Source: Klebsiella electrica (GTDB lineage Bacteria > Pseudomonadota > Gammaproteobacteria > Enterobacterales > Enterobacteriaceae). From it: DNA of 64,000 nt. The notes beneath the pieces were generated by a model. That model saw only the letters and a list, made by a program, of their open reading frames with translations, ran no database searches and was not told the origin of the DNA. Numbering within the stretch: the stretch's first letter is position 1; each line of letters starts with the position of its first letter. Positions 17,015 to 26,264 of the stretch are shown here, piece after piece. The stretch is taken from NCBI RefSeq assembly GCF_006711645.1, contig NZ_CP041247.1, positions 4,650,001-4,714,000 on the forward strand. Direction: 5' to 3'. The position numbers and the translations under genes were made by a program.

Positions 17015-17521
17015 ATGAAGAATAAAAGCATCGGATTCATTGCTATTGCATTACTTGCCTGTTTTTTTGCTAAGGATAATAAAACCCCCAGCTCCCTTGC
17101 AGATGAACCTACACAAAAATCAGGCATATCTGAACAAGCGAAGATTGGCTATGTTAATGCTAATGCGCTAAAAGTACGTTCAACACCTAACGGTTCACCT
17201 CTGGAATCGTTACAAAGAGGGGCTCAGGTCAAAGTATATGAGCAACAAAATGACTGGAGCAGAATAAGTGCCGCTAATGAAAAAGAGCGTTGGGTATCAT
17301 CATCTTATTTATGTGAATCAACCAATTGCTATGTCAAAAAAGTCACGCCACCTTCCCCAGCAAAATTACGAACGGAACATCGATCAACCCCCTATCTGCA
17401 GCACCCGACCCCACAGAACTATGGTTCATCGTGCCCCTGCTCTTCAGGCACGGTATGCATAGGGCCTCGAGGAGGACGTTACTGCATTACTTCTGGCGGA
17501 AATAAACGTTATGGCGTTTAG
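17015..17521 (+). CDS. SH3-domain putative lipoprotein
   Basis: 168 residues. The N-terminus MKNKSIGFIAIALLACFF is a signal sequence with a lipobox-like LLAC (Cys16). Residues ~46-100 are a bacterial SH3 domain (YVNANALKVRSTPNGSPLESLQRGAQVKVYEQQNDWSRI, WVSSSYL, split). The C-terminus has CPCSSGTVCIGPRGGRYC and ITSGGNKRYG, a small Cys-rich domain found in other SH3 proteins. It is divergent from the TIR gene. Cell-wall or periplasmic binding is expected; any defence link is only positional. Confidence 0.7.
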   Translation: MKNKSIGFIAIALLACFFAKDNKTPSSLADEPTQKSGISEQAKIGYVNANALKVRSTPNGSPLESLQRGAQVKVYEQQNDWSRISAANEKERWVSSSYLCESTNCYVKKVTPPSPAKLRTEHRSTPYLQHPTPQNYGSSCPCSSGTVCIGPRGGRYCITSGGNKRYGV

Positions 17522-17609
17522 ATAAAAGGCGCTTCTTTCAGGCCTATCAACTTGATCGGGTGGTGTTTTGCGAGCATCATCGCAATTATTTAGCAGATGA
17601 CGTAATGCA

Positions 17610-18479
17610 ATGCCTTCCAGTAAAACCCTACAACAAGCAATTGCCGACATCACTATCTGGCGCAAAGGGGAACAGCGCGCGCCGCATAAGCCGCTGTTGC
17701 TGCTCCACGTACTATCTCAGTATCAGCACGGACATTCGCGGATGTTCGACTATGCCTCAGAAGTACGCGATCAGCTACATAGCTTACTGGAGCGCTTTGG
17801 CCCACAGCGAGCCCGGTACCGACCTGATATGCCCTTCTGGCGACTGAAGGGCGACGGCTTTTGGGAACTACAAAACGCTGAGCACTGCTCGACCACGGGC
17901 AGCAAACAGCCTCCTGCTAAAGAGCTGGAGTCCTGTCATGTGGCAGGCGGTTTTGATGAAGAGCATTACTCACTACTCGCCGCAAACAAAAAGCTGATCA
18001 ATACGCTGGCGCATCAGATATTAGCAGCCCACTTCCCTGAGAGTATTCAGGAAGAGATCGCTGACGAGATGGGTTTTGATATCCAAAAAACTCGCAGAGA
18101 ACGCGATCCGCTTTTCCGCCAGCGGGTGCTGCGCGCCTATAACTACGAGTGTGCTATCTGCGGTTTTAATATGCGCCACGATAATACCTCAGTCGCACTG
18201 GAAGCGGCGCATATCAAATGGAAGCAACACGGAGGGCCATGCGAGATCTCTAATGGCCTGACGCTGTGTGCTATTCACCACAAGGCATTTGATAAAGGGT
18301 CGATTGGCCTGGACGAGAACATGCGGGTACAGGTTTCGCCTGCGGTTAACGGCGGCAGCATAGTCGGAAAGCTGTTCTGGGATTTTGATGGAAAACTGAT
18401 TGGGTTACCGCCGGAGAAAGATAACTACCCGAGAGACAGCTTTATTGAGTGGCATAAGCGAGAAGTTTTCAGAACATAA
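17610..18479 (+). CDS. Phosphorothioate-DNA-dependent HNH restriction endonuclease (type IV, ScoMcrA-like)
   Basis: 289 residues. The N-terminal half resembles the sulphur-binding domain of phosphorothioate-reading McrA homologues (RAPHKPLLLLHVLSQ, MPFWRLKGDGFWEL). The C-terminal HNH domain has CAICG (181-185), EAAHIKW (His201), NGLTLC (Asn215) and IHHKAFD. Such enzymes cut DNA carrying Dnd-type phosphorothioate bonds. No dnd genes are in the window, consistent with a restriction role against modified incoming DNA. It occupies the position of mrr in the E. coli mrr-hsdRMS region. Confidence 0.82.
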   Translation: MPSSKTLQQAIADITIWRKGEQRAPHKPLLLLHVLSQYQHGHSRMFDYASEVRDQLHSLLERFGPQRARYRPDMPFWRLKGDGFWELQNAEHCSTTGSKQPPAKELESCHVAGGFDEEHYSLLAANKKLINTLAHQILAAHFPESIQEEIADEMGFDIQKTRRERDPLFRQRVLRAYNYECAICGFNMRHDNTSVALEAAHIKWKQHGGPCEISNGLTLCAIHHKAFDKGSIGLDENMRVQVSPAVNGGSIVGKLFWDFDGKLIGLPPEKDNYPRDSFIEWHKREVFRT

Positions 18480-18513
18480 CAATAGAAAATTTAACTAATC
18501 ATTGGTGATAAAT

Positions 18514-19173
18514 ATGCCCTTTCCAAGTTATAAAGAGATAGAAATCCCCCTGCTTTTAAATATCTACAACGGAGGGGGAGAAGTAAGTTCCTCCTCATGT
18601 TACGAGCCGTTGGGCAAGGAGTTCGGCCTGACCAACGAAGAAATGAACATGTTACTCCCTGATGATACTAATCGCCCTCAATGGAACAATATGGTCCAAT
18701 GGGCGAGGAAAAAGCTTGTTGACTACAAGTACCTCCACAATGCAAAAGAGTCAGGCCTTGGTATCTGGAAGCTCACACCAGATGGCATCAAAAAAGCAGA
18801 ATCGCTTTCCGCCCGATTGAATATCGATTATCCAGATGATGTTCCGGAAACCTTTTACGAAGGTGCCGTAAAGCAAATCAAAGTTAACAAATACGAACGT
18901 AGTAAAACGGCAAGAGACAAATGCATAGATCATTACGGCTGTCAGTGCAGCGTGTGCAATATGGATTTTGAGGAAACGTATGGTGAAACCGGGAAGGACT
19001 ATATTCACGTCCACCATATTACACCGCTGGCTGATATTGGAGAGCGTTACAAACTGGATCCCGTAAAAGACCTTCGTCCTGTCTGCCCCAATTGCCATGC
19101 CATGATCCACAGACAAAAACCTTCACTCACTATTGAGGCATTGAAAGTCTTAATGAAGAAGGCACAAAAATAA
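18514..19173 (+). CDS. Winged-helix HNH endonuclease
   Basis: 219 residues from ATG 18514; a TTG four codons upstream is possible. The N-terminal ~90 residues (IEIPLLLNIYNGGGEVSS, WARKKLVDYKYLHNA, GIWKLTPDG) look like the winged-helix Mrr_N-type domain. The HNH module has CSVC (145-148), HVHHITPLADIG (His167/168), LRPVCPNCHAMIH. It starts 34 bases after the phosphorothioate-dependent nuclease and may be cotranscribed. A modification-dependent restriction role is inferred from the architecture. Confidence 0.72.
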   Translation: MPFPSYKEIEIPLLLNIYNGGGEVSSSSCYEPLGKEFGLTNEEMNMLLPDDTNRPQWNNMVQWARKKLVDYKYLHNAKESGLGIWKLTPDGIKKAESLSARLNIDYPDDVPETFYEGAVKQIKVNKYERSKTARDKCIDHYGCQCSVCNMDFEETYGETGKDYIHVHHITPLADIGERYKLDPVKDLRPVCPNCHAMIHRQKPSLTIEALKVLMKKAQK

Positions 19174-19374
19174 GAACGAGTGAGGACAGCCTGTTAAACA
19201 CCAAACAAAAGCGGTACAGGAAATTGAGAACATACTTACAAAATAGTGAGTTACATTAAATTCTGACGATTGAATGTACAACGGGAGAGAGGTAGCATGC
19301 ACTGATGCCTCATCCATTAACGGATTATCCTAATACGTCAGCATTCCGAAGGCTGGCCTGAACGCGGAACGTGC

Positions 19375-22300
19375 ATGAACAAATCCAACTTCGATTTTCT
19401 AAAAGGCGTAAACGATTTCACTTACGCCATTGCCTGCGCGGCGGAAAACAACTACCCCGACGACCCGAATACGACACTGGTAAAAATGCGCATGTTTGGC
19501 GAAGCGACGGCCAAACACCTGGGGCTATTACTGGATATTCCTCCCTGCGAAAACCAACACGACCTGCTGCGTGAACTGGGTAAAATTGCCTTCATTGACG
19601 ACAGCATTCTGTCCGTTTTCCATAAGCTGCGCCGCATCGGCAATCAGGCCGTTCACGAATACCATAACGATCTCGATGATGCCCAGATGTGTCTGCGCCT
19701 CGGATTCCGTCTTGCCGTTTGGTACTACCGGCTGGTGACCAAAGATTACGATTTCCCGGTGCCAACTTTTGTGATGCCTGAGCACGGCGAGGATCGCTAT
19801 CACGCCGAAGTTCTCACGCTCAAACAGCAGCTGGAGCAGCAGGCACTGGAAAAAGTACACAGCCAGGCAGAGCTGGAAGCTCAGCAGCAACGCTTACTTG
19901 CACTCAATGGCTACATTGCCGTTCTCGAAGGTAAGCAACAGGAAACCGAAGCCCAGACCAAAGCCCGCGTGGCTGCCCTGGAAGCACAGCTCGCTGCCAA
20001 AAATGCCGAGTTAGCAAAACAGACCGAACAGGAACGCAAGGCCTATCATAAAGAAATCACCGACCAGGCTATCAAGCGCACGCTGAATCTCAGCGAAGAA
20101 GAGAGTCGCTTCCTGATTGACGCCCAGTTGCGTAAAGCGGGCTGGCAGGCCGATAGCAAAACGTTACGCTTTGCCAAAGGCGCTCGCCCGGAACCCGGCG
20201 TCAACAAAGCGATAGCCGAATGGCCGACGGGTACAGATGAAACAGGTAAAACAGGCTTTGCTGATTACGTGCTGTTCGTTGGCCTTAAGCCCATTGCCGT
20301 CGTTGAAGCAAAACGCAAAAATACCGATGTACCCAGCAAGCTCAACGAATCTTACCGCTACAGCAAATACTTCGATAACGCCTTCTTACGCGACACGCTG
20401 CTGGAGCACTACGCTCCCGACGAAGTACACGAAGCCGTACCGGAATATGAAATCAGCTGGCAGGACACCAGCGGTAAACAGCGCTTTAAAATCCCTTTCT
20501 GCTACTCCACCAACGGGCGCGAATACCGCGCGGCGATGAAGACCAAAAGCGGCATCTGGTATCGCGACGTCCGCCATACCACCAACATGTCAAAAGCGCT
20601 GCCGGAATGGCATCGCCCGGAAGAGCTGCTGGGTATGCTGGGCAGCGATCCACAGAAACAAAATCAGTGGTTTGATGAAAACCCTGGTATGAGCGAACTC
20701 GGTCTGCGCTATTACCAGGAAAATGCCGTCCGCGCGGTGGAAAAGGCTATCGTTAACGGCCAGCAAGAAATCCTGCTGGCGATGGCGACCGGTACAGGTA
20801 AAACCCGTACCGCCATCGCCCTGATGTTCCGTCTGATCCAGTCGCAGCGTTTCAAACGCGTCTTGTTCCTGGTCGACCGTCGCTCGCTCGGCGAACAGGC
20901 GCTGGGTTCGTTTGAAGATACTCGAATTAACGGCGACACCTTTAACAGCATTTTCGATATCAAAGGCTTGACCGACAAATTCCCGGAAGACAGCACCAAA
21001 ATTCACGTCGCCACGGTGCAGTCACTGGTCAAGCGCACGCTGCAATCTGATGAACCGATGCCAGTCGGTCGCTACGACTGTATCGTCGTCGATGAAGCGC
21101 ACCGAGGCTACATTCTCGATAAAGAGCAGACCGAAGGCGAGCTGCAGTTCCGCAGCCAGCTGGATTACGTTTCCGCCTATCGTCGCATTCTCGATCATTT
21201 CGACGCGGTAAAAATTGCCCTGACCGCCACGCCAGCACTGCACACGGTCGATATTTTCGGCGAACCGGTTTACCGCTACACCTACCGTACGGCGGTGATC
21301 GATGGCTACCTGATTGACCAGGATCCCCCTATTCAGATCGTCACCCGCAACGCACAGGATGGCGTCTATCTTTCCGAGGGTGAACAGGTGGAACGCCTGA
21401 ACCCACAGGGCGAGCTGATCAACGACACACTGGCCGACGATCAGGATTTTGAGGTCGCTGACTTTAACCGCAGTCTGGTGATCCCGGGATTTAACCGCGC
21501 GGTATGCGCCGAGCTCACCGACTACCTGGATCCCACCGGGCAGCAAAAAACGCTGGTGTTCTGCGTCACCAACGCCCATGCCGACATGGTGGTTGACGAG
21601 CTGCGCACCGCGTTTAAGAAAAAGTACCCACAGCTGGAACACGACGCGATCATCAAGATCACCGGTGATGCCGATAAAGACGCGAAGAAAGTGCAAAGCA
21701 TGATCGTCCGCTTCAACAAAGAGCGACTGCCCAATATCGTGGTCACCGTCGACCTGCTGACCACCGGCGTGGATATCCCGTCTATCTGTAATATTGTGTT
21801 CCTGCGTAAAGTCAAAAGCCGCATTCTCTACGAGCAGATGAAAGGCCGCGCCACGCGTCTGTGCCCGTCGGTGGGGAAAACCAGCTTTAAGATTTTCGAC
21901 TGCGTGGATATCTACAGCTCGCTGGAAAGCGTCGACACCATGCGTCCGGTGGTTGTGCGTCCGCAGGTGGAACTGCAAACGCTGGTTAATGAAATTACCG
22001 ACTCAGAAACCTACAAAACTATTGAAGCGGATGGCCGCAGCTTTGCCGAACACAGCCATGAACAACTGGTCACCAAGCTGCAGCGGATCATTGGTCTTGC
22101 CACCTATAACCGCGATCGCAGCGAAGCGGTGGATAAGCAGTTCCGCCGCCTGGACGAATTATGCCTGGATGCCGCAGGCGTCAACTTCGGCGGTCTGGCT
22201 TCACGCCTGCGGGAAAAAGGGCCGCACTGGAGTGCCGAGATTTTCAATAAGCTCCCCGGCTTTATCGCCCGCCTGGAAAGGCTGAAAACCGATATCAACG

Positions 22301-22884
22301 CCCTACGCGAGGCCCCCATCTTCCTCGATATTGACGATGAGGTAATCGGCACCAAACCGCTGTACGGCGATTACGACACGCCGCAGGATTTCCTCGAAGC
22401 GTTCGATGCGCTGGTGCAGCACGCTCCTAACGCCCAGCCAGCACTGCAGGCGGTGATCAATCGCCCGCGCGACCTCACCCGCAAAGGATTGGTGGAATTG
22501 CAGGAGTGGTTTGACCGCCAGCATTTTGAAGAGTCGTCCCTGCGCAGCGCGTGGAAAGCGACGCGCAATCAGGATATTGCCGCCAGGCTGATTGGTCATA
22601 TCCGCCGCGCGGCGGTAGGCGATGCGCTTAAACCGTTCGACGAACGTGTCGATCACGCGCTGACGCGCATCAAGGGTGAGAACGACTGGAGCGATGAGCA
22701 GCTAAGCTGGCTCGACCGTTTAGCGCAGGCGCTGAAAGAGAAAGTGGTGCTCGACGACGACGTTTTCAAAACCGGCAATTTCCACCGCCGCGGCGGTAAG
22801 CCAATGTTACAGCGCACCTTTGACGACAACCTCGACAGCGTGCTGGATAAGTTCAGCGATTATATCTGGGACGAGCTGGCCTGA
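19375..22884 (+). CDS. hsdR: Type I restriction enzyme R subunit (type IA, EcoKI-like)
   Basis: 1169 residues, the EcoKI HsdR size, starting MNKSNFDFLKGVNDFTYAIACAAENNYP. A DUF4145-like N-terminus and coiled coil (about 140-235) precede the nuclease motif (FADYVLF ... VVEAKRKN, about 298-312). SF2 translocase motifs follow: Walker A MATGTGKTRTA (~470), VVDEAHRGY (~570), ALTATPA. R2M2S complexes translocate and cut unmodified DNA. The 201-base gap upstream should hold its own promoter, as in EcoKI, where hsdR and hsdMS are separately transcribed. Confidence 0.97.
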   Translation: MNKSNFDFLKGVNDFTYAIACAAENNYPDDPNTTLVKMRMFGEATAKHLGLLLDIPPCENQHDLLRELGKIAFIDDSILSVFHKLRRIGNQAVHEYHNDLDDAQMCLRLGFRLAVWYYRLVTKDYDFPVPTFVMPEHGEDRYHAEVLTLKQQLEQQALEKVHSQAELEAQQQRLLALNGYIAVLEGKQQETEAQTKARVAALEAQLAAKNAELAKQTEQERKAYHKEITDQAIKRTLNLSEEESRFLIDAQLRKAGWQADSKTLRFAKGARPEPGVNKAIAEWPTGTDETGKTGFADYVLFVGLKPIAVVEAKRKNTDVPSKLNESYRYSKYFDNAFLRDTLLEHYAPDEVHEAVPEYEISWQDTSGKQRFKIPFCYSTNGREYRAAMKTKSGIWYRDVRHTTNMSKALPEWHRPEELLGMLGSDPQKQNQWFDENPGMSELGLRYYQENAVRAVEKAIVNGQQEILLAMATGTGKTRTAIALMFRLIQSQRFKRVLFLVDRRSLGEQALGSFEDTRINGDTFNSIFDIKGLTDKFPEDSTKIHVATVQSLVKRTLQSDEPMPVGRYDCIVVDEAHRGYILDKEQTEGELQFRSQLDYVSAYRRILDHFDAVKIALTATPALHTVDIFGEPVYRYTYRTAVIDGYLIDQDPPIQIVTRNAQDGVYLSEGEQVERLNPQGELINDTLADDQDFEVADFNRSLVIPGFNRAVCAELTDYLDPTGQQKTLVFCVTNAHADMVVDELRTAFKKKYPQLEHDAIIKITGDADKDAKKVQSMIVRFNKERLPNIVVTVDLLTTGVDIPSICNIVFLRKVKSRILYEQMKGRATRLCPSVGKTSFKIFDCVDIYSSLESVDTMRPVVVRPQVELQTLVNEITDSETYKTIEADGRSFAEHSHEQLVTKLQRIIGLATYNRDRSEAVDKQFRRLDELCLDAAGVNFGGLASRLREKGPHWSAEIFNKLPGFIARLERLKTDINALREAPIFLDIDDEVIGTKPLYGDYDTPQDFLEAFDALVQHAPNAQPALQAVINRPRDLTRKGLVELQEWFDRQHFEESSLRSAWKATRNQDIAARLIGHIRRAAVGDALKPFDERVDHALTRIKGENDWSDEQLSWLDRLAQALKEKVVLDDDVFKTGNFHRRGGKPMLQRTFDDNLDSVLDKFSDYIWDELA

Positions 22885-22954
22885 CGCGTTATCATCCCCG
22901 GCAATTTCTTCTTCTGCGGCCCGATAAGGGCCGCTGTTTTACATGGGATCTTCA

Positions 22955-24544
22955 ATGAACAATAACGATCTGGTCGCCAAGCTGTGGAAACTGTGCGACA
23001 ACCTGCGCGACGGCGGCGTCTCCTATCAAAACTACGTCAATGAACTCGCCTCGCTGCTGTTTTTGAAAATGTGCAAAGAGACCGGCCAGGAAGCGGACTA
23101 CCTGCCGGAAGGCTACCGCTGGGACGACCTGAAATCGCGCATTGGCCAGGATCAGATGCAGTTCTACCGCAACCTGCTGGTTCAGTTAGGTTCTGATGAG
23201 AAAAAGCTGGTGCAGGCGGTATTCCATAATGTCAGCACCACCATTGAGCAACCCAAACAACTGACTGAGCTGGTCAGCTATATGGACGCGCTGGACTGGT
23301 ACAATGGCAACCACGGCAAGTCTCGCGATGACTTCGGCGATATGTACGAAGGGCTGCTGCAGAAGAACGCCAACGAAACCAAATCCGGCGCGGGCCAGTA
23401 CTTCACCCCACGTCCGCTGATCAAAACCATTATCCATCTGCTGAAGCCGCAGCCGCGCGAAGTGGTGCAGGATCCGGCTGCAGGTACGGCGGGCTTTTTG
23501 ATTGAAGCCGACCGTTACGTGAAGTCGCAGACCAACGATCTGGATGACCTTGATGGCGACACCCAGGATTTCCAGATCCACCGCGCGTTTATCGGCCTCG
23601 AACTGGTGCCCGGCACCCGCCGTCTGGCGCTGATGAACTGTCTGCTGCACGATATTGAAGGCAACCTCGACCACGGCGGCGCCATCCGTCTGGGCAACAC
23701 GCTGGGCAGCGACGGCGAGAATTTACCGCAGGCCGATATCGTCGCCACCAACCCACCGTTTGGCAGCGCCGCGGGCACCAACATTACCCGCACCTTCGTG
23801 CATCCGACCAGCAATAAGCAGCTGTGCTTTATGCAGCATATTATTGAAACTCTGCGCCCCGGCGGCCGCGCGGCGGTGGTGGTGCCGGATAACGTCCTGT
23901 TTGAAGGCGGCAAGGGCACCGATATTCGTCGCGACCTGATGGACAAATGCCATCTGCATACCATCCTGCGTCTGCCGACCGGCATCTTTTACGCCCAGGG
24001 CGTCAAAACCAACGTGCTGTTCTTTACCAAAGGCACGGCCGCCAATCCGCATCAGGATAAAAACTGCACCGACGACGTGTGGGTGTATGACCTGCGGACC
24101 AATATGCCGAGCTTCGGCAAGCGCACGCCGTTTACCGAACAGCACCTACAGCCGTTTGAAACCGTCTACGGCGAAGATCCGCACGGCTTAAGCCCGCGTA
24201 CCGAAGGCGAGTGGAGCTTTAACGCCGAAGAGAGCGAAGTTGCCGATAGCGAAGAGAACAAGAACACCGACCAGCACCAGGCCACCAGCCGCTGGCGCAA
24301 GTTCAGCCGCGAGTGGATCCGCAGCGCAAAATCCGATTCGCTGGATATCTCCTGGCTGAAGGATAAGGACAGCATCGACGCCGACAGCCTGCCGGAGCCG
24401 GACGTGTTAGCCGCAGAAGCGATGGGCGAGCTGGTGCAGGCGCTGGGCGAGCTGGATGCGCTGATGCGCGAATTGGACGCGGGGGATGAAGCGGATGCGC
24501 AGCGTCAGTTGTTGAATGAAGCGTTTGGTGAGGTGAAGGCATGA
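22955..24544 (+). CDS. hsdM: Type I DNA adenine methyltransferase M subunit (type IA)
   Basis: 529 residues starting MNNNDLVAKLWKLCDNLRDGG, the EcoKI HsdM start, chosen over an ATG four codons upstream. SAM-binding motif I DPAAGTAGFL (~172) and catalytic NPPF (~265) are intact. Length and sequence are very close to EcoKI HsdM. It makes N6-methyladenine at the HsdS-chosen site and forms the M2S methylase. Its stop overlaps hsdS by 4 bases (ATGA). Confidence 0.97.
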   Translation: MNNNDLVAKLWKLCDNLRDGGVSYQNYVNELASLLFLKMCKETGQEADYLPEGYRWDDLKSRIGQDQMQFYRNLLVQLGSDEKKLVQAVFHNVSTTIEQPKQLTELVSYMDALDWYNGNHGKSRDDFGDMYEGLLQKNANETKSGAGQYFTPRPLIKTIIHLLKPQPREVVQDPAAGTAGFLIEADRYVKSQTNDLDDLDGDTQDFQIHRAFIGLELVPGTRRLALMNCLLHDIEGNLDHGGAIRLGNTLGSDGENLPQADIVATNPPFGSAAGTNITRTFVHPTSNKQLCFMQHIIETLRPGGRAAVVVPDNVLFEGGKGTDIRRDLMDKCHLHTILRLPTGIFYAQGVKTNVLFFTKGTAANPHQDKNCTDDVWVYDLRTNMPSFGKRTPFTEQHLQPFETVYGEDPHGLSPRTEGEWSFNAEESEVADSEENKNTDQHQATSRWRKFSREWIRSAKSDSLDISWLKDKDSIDADSLPEPDVLAAEAMGELVQALGELDALMRELDAGDEADAQRQLLNEAFGEVKA

Positions 24545-25911
24545 GTGGGGGGAAATTGCCGGAAGGGTGGGGTGAAACAGAAATAGGTGATATTGCCGAC
24601 GTTATCTCAGGTGGTACGCCAAAATCAGGGATCGCAGAAAATTTCTCCCCCTCTGGTGAAGGTATTGCCTGGCTAACGCCAGCAGACCTAAGCGGATACA
24701 AAGAGAAGAATATTTCTCATGGAGCCAGAGACTTATCGACACAAGGTTACTCATCGTGTTCAGCAAAGTTGATGCCAGCAGGAGCAATACTGTTTAGCAG
24801 TAGAGCCCCCATAGGCTACGTTGCGGTTGCATCAAATGAGATTTCAACTAATCAGGGATTCAAAAGTTTCGTTTTTACAAATGATATTTACCCCGATTAT
24901 GCTTATTACTATCTCCGTAATATCAGGCATCTTGCGGAAGAAATGGGAACGGGTACAACATTTAAAGAAATCTCGGGGAGCGCAGCTAAAACACTTCCCT
25001 TCGTTATGGCTCCACTCGCCGAACAAAAAATCATCACCGAGAAACTCGATACGCTACTGGCACAGGTAGATAGCACCAAAGCACGTCTTGAGCAAATCCC
25101 GCAAATCCTGAAGCGTTTTCGTCAGGCTGTGCTGGCTGCTGCTTTCACAAAGAAACTAACTGAGTCATCAAAGTTTATCGAAAAGAAGATTTCAGATGTA
25201 TGCTCTTTTCAAAATGGCTTTGCATTTAAAAGTAGTTGGTTCGCTAAAAAAGGCTCTTATCAAGTTATAAAATTAGCAAATATTAGAGACGGGCATCTTT
25301 TTTTAGAAAATGCTCCAACGTATGTTAATGATGATAAAGGAATTGAGTTTAGTAAATTCTCACCAAATATAGGCGATACTTTAATTAGCATGACTGGTAC
25401 GAGATTCAAAAAAGATTATGGCTTTGGATGTATCATAACTCAAAAACACAGAGTTTTAATCAACCAACGAGTTGGAAGACTCATCCCAATTAAGACTTCA
25501 ATACTACCAGAATATCTATCTTTATTTGTTAGATCAGAACTATTTAGAGAGCAATTTTTTAAAGGGGAGACCGGTGGGGTGAATCAAGGTAATGTTGGTT
25601 CGCAGCATATTCAATCAATAGTAATAAATGTCCCACCACTCCCAGAACAAGCTGAAATCGTCCGTCGTGTCGAGCAACTCTTCGCCTACGCCGACACCAT
25701 CGAAAAGCAGGTCAACAGCGCACTGGCCCGCGTCAACAGCCTCACCCAGTCAATCCTGGCAAAAGCCTTCCGCGGCGAGCTTACCGCCCAGTGGCGTGCC
25801 GAAAACCCTGAACTCATCAGCGGTGAAAACAGCGCCGCCGCCCTGCTGGAAAAAATTAAGGCCGAACGCGCCGCCAGCGGCGGTAAAAAAACCGCGCGTA
25901 AAAAAGCCTGA
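24541..25911 (+). CDS. hsdS: Type I specificity subunit
   Basis: 456 residues with two target recognition domains (about 10-155 and 215-365) and two conserved helical spacers (PLAEQKIITEKLDTLLAQVD at ~158-205 and PLPEQAEIVRRVEQLFAYAD from ~367), as in EcoKI-family HsdS. The TRDs are clearly more AT-rich than the conserved parts, especially 25170-25640, showing recombinational replacement. The target sequence cannot be read from this. The conserved parts match type IA, consistent with HsdM and HsdR. Confidence 0.93.
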   Translation: MSGGKLPEGWGETEIGDIADVISGGTPKSGIAENFSPSGEGIAWLTPADLSGYKEKNISHGARDLSTQGYSSCSAKLMPAGAILFSSRAPIGYVAVASNEISTNQGFKSFVFTNDIYPDYAYYYLRNIRHLAEEMGTGTTFKEISGSAAKTLPFVMAPLAEQKIITEKLDTLLAQVDSTKARLEQIPQILKRFRQAVLAAAFTKKLTESSKFIEKKISDVCSFQNGFAFKSSWFAKKGSYQVIKLANIRDGHLFLENAPTYVNDDKGIEFSKFSPNIGDTLISMTGTRFKKDYGFGCIITQKHRVLINQRVGRLIPIKTSILPEYLSLFVRSELFREQFFKGETGGVNQGNVGSQHIQSIVINVPPLPEQAEIVRRVEQLFAYADTIEKQVNSALARVNSLTQSILAKAFRGELTAQWRAENPELISGENSAAALLEKIKAERAASGGKKTARKKA

Positions 25912-25922
25912 TACTTATTTCA

Positions 25923-25948
25923 AGCGCACCTGACCGGTGCGCTTTTTT
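25923..25948 (+). terminator. Rho-independent terminator after hsdS
   Basis: AGCGCACC (25923-25930) pairs with GGTGCGCT (25936-25943) around TGACC, followed by a T-run. It ends the hsdMS transcript. Confidence 0.85.
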
Positions 25949-25949
25949 A

Positions 25950-26070
25950 CACTTCATCCTTCAAGCTGCCTCGGCGTTGGCTGCGTTCGCTCACCCCAGT
26001 CACGTATTAATATACGCTCCTGGGGACTCGTTCTCTTGCCGTCTTGATGCAGCTCGAATGATTTTGTGTA
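25950..26070. repeat. ERIC element
   Basis: About 120 bases matching the Enterobacterial Repetitive Intergenic Consensus: CTTCATCCTTCAAGCTGCCT, GCGTTCGCTCACCCCAGTCA (the ERIC2 primer region) and CGCTCCTGGGGACTCG (the ERIC1R region), ending TGCAGCTCGAATGATTTTGT. It sits directly behind the hsdS terminator. Confidence 0.9.
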
Positions 26071-26168
26071 TATTATTTATCCGCAATCATAACCATCAAA
26101 AATATATCCAGTTTCTTCCTGAACATTCCCATTACTTTCTATTTTCAGCTGGACTTTTCTTTTATTTA

Positions 26169-26184
26169 CTGATGTTATGTACAG
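26169..26184 (+). promoter_or_regulatory. LexA (SOS) box of symE
   Basis: CTG-N10-CAG at 26169-26184 within TACTGATGTTATGTACAG, followed by GTA, close to the consensus TACTG(TA)5CAGTA. It is about 80 bases upstream of the symE ATG. E. coli symE is known to be LexA-repressed, so SOS control is very likely conserved. Confidence 0.8.
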
Positions 26185-26187
26185 GTA

Positions 26188-26264
26188 TTTAGCGCGATAT
26201 GGCCGTGGTGGAACACGGCCATATCGCTCATCACAATCACTATTCCAGGAGAATAGCCATCATG
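26188..26264 (-). ncRNA. symR: SymR antisense RNA (predicted)
   Basis: The minus strand across the symE leader and start codon resembles E. coli SymR (RyjC): CTATTCTCCTGGAATAGTGA followed by a 14-bp hairpin (arms 26194-26207 and 26214-26227) and ending GCGCTAAAT. TAGAAT on the minus strand at 26275-26280 is a possible -10. In E. coli SymR blocks symE translation and lowers its mRNA. The ends given are estimates. Confidence 0.65.

Noticed and set aside
21022..21978. 318-codon minus-strand frame opposite hsdR
   Set aside because: Antisense shadow of a clear helicase gene; no ribosome site or family resemblance.
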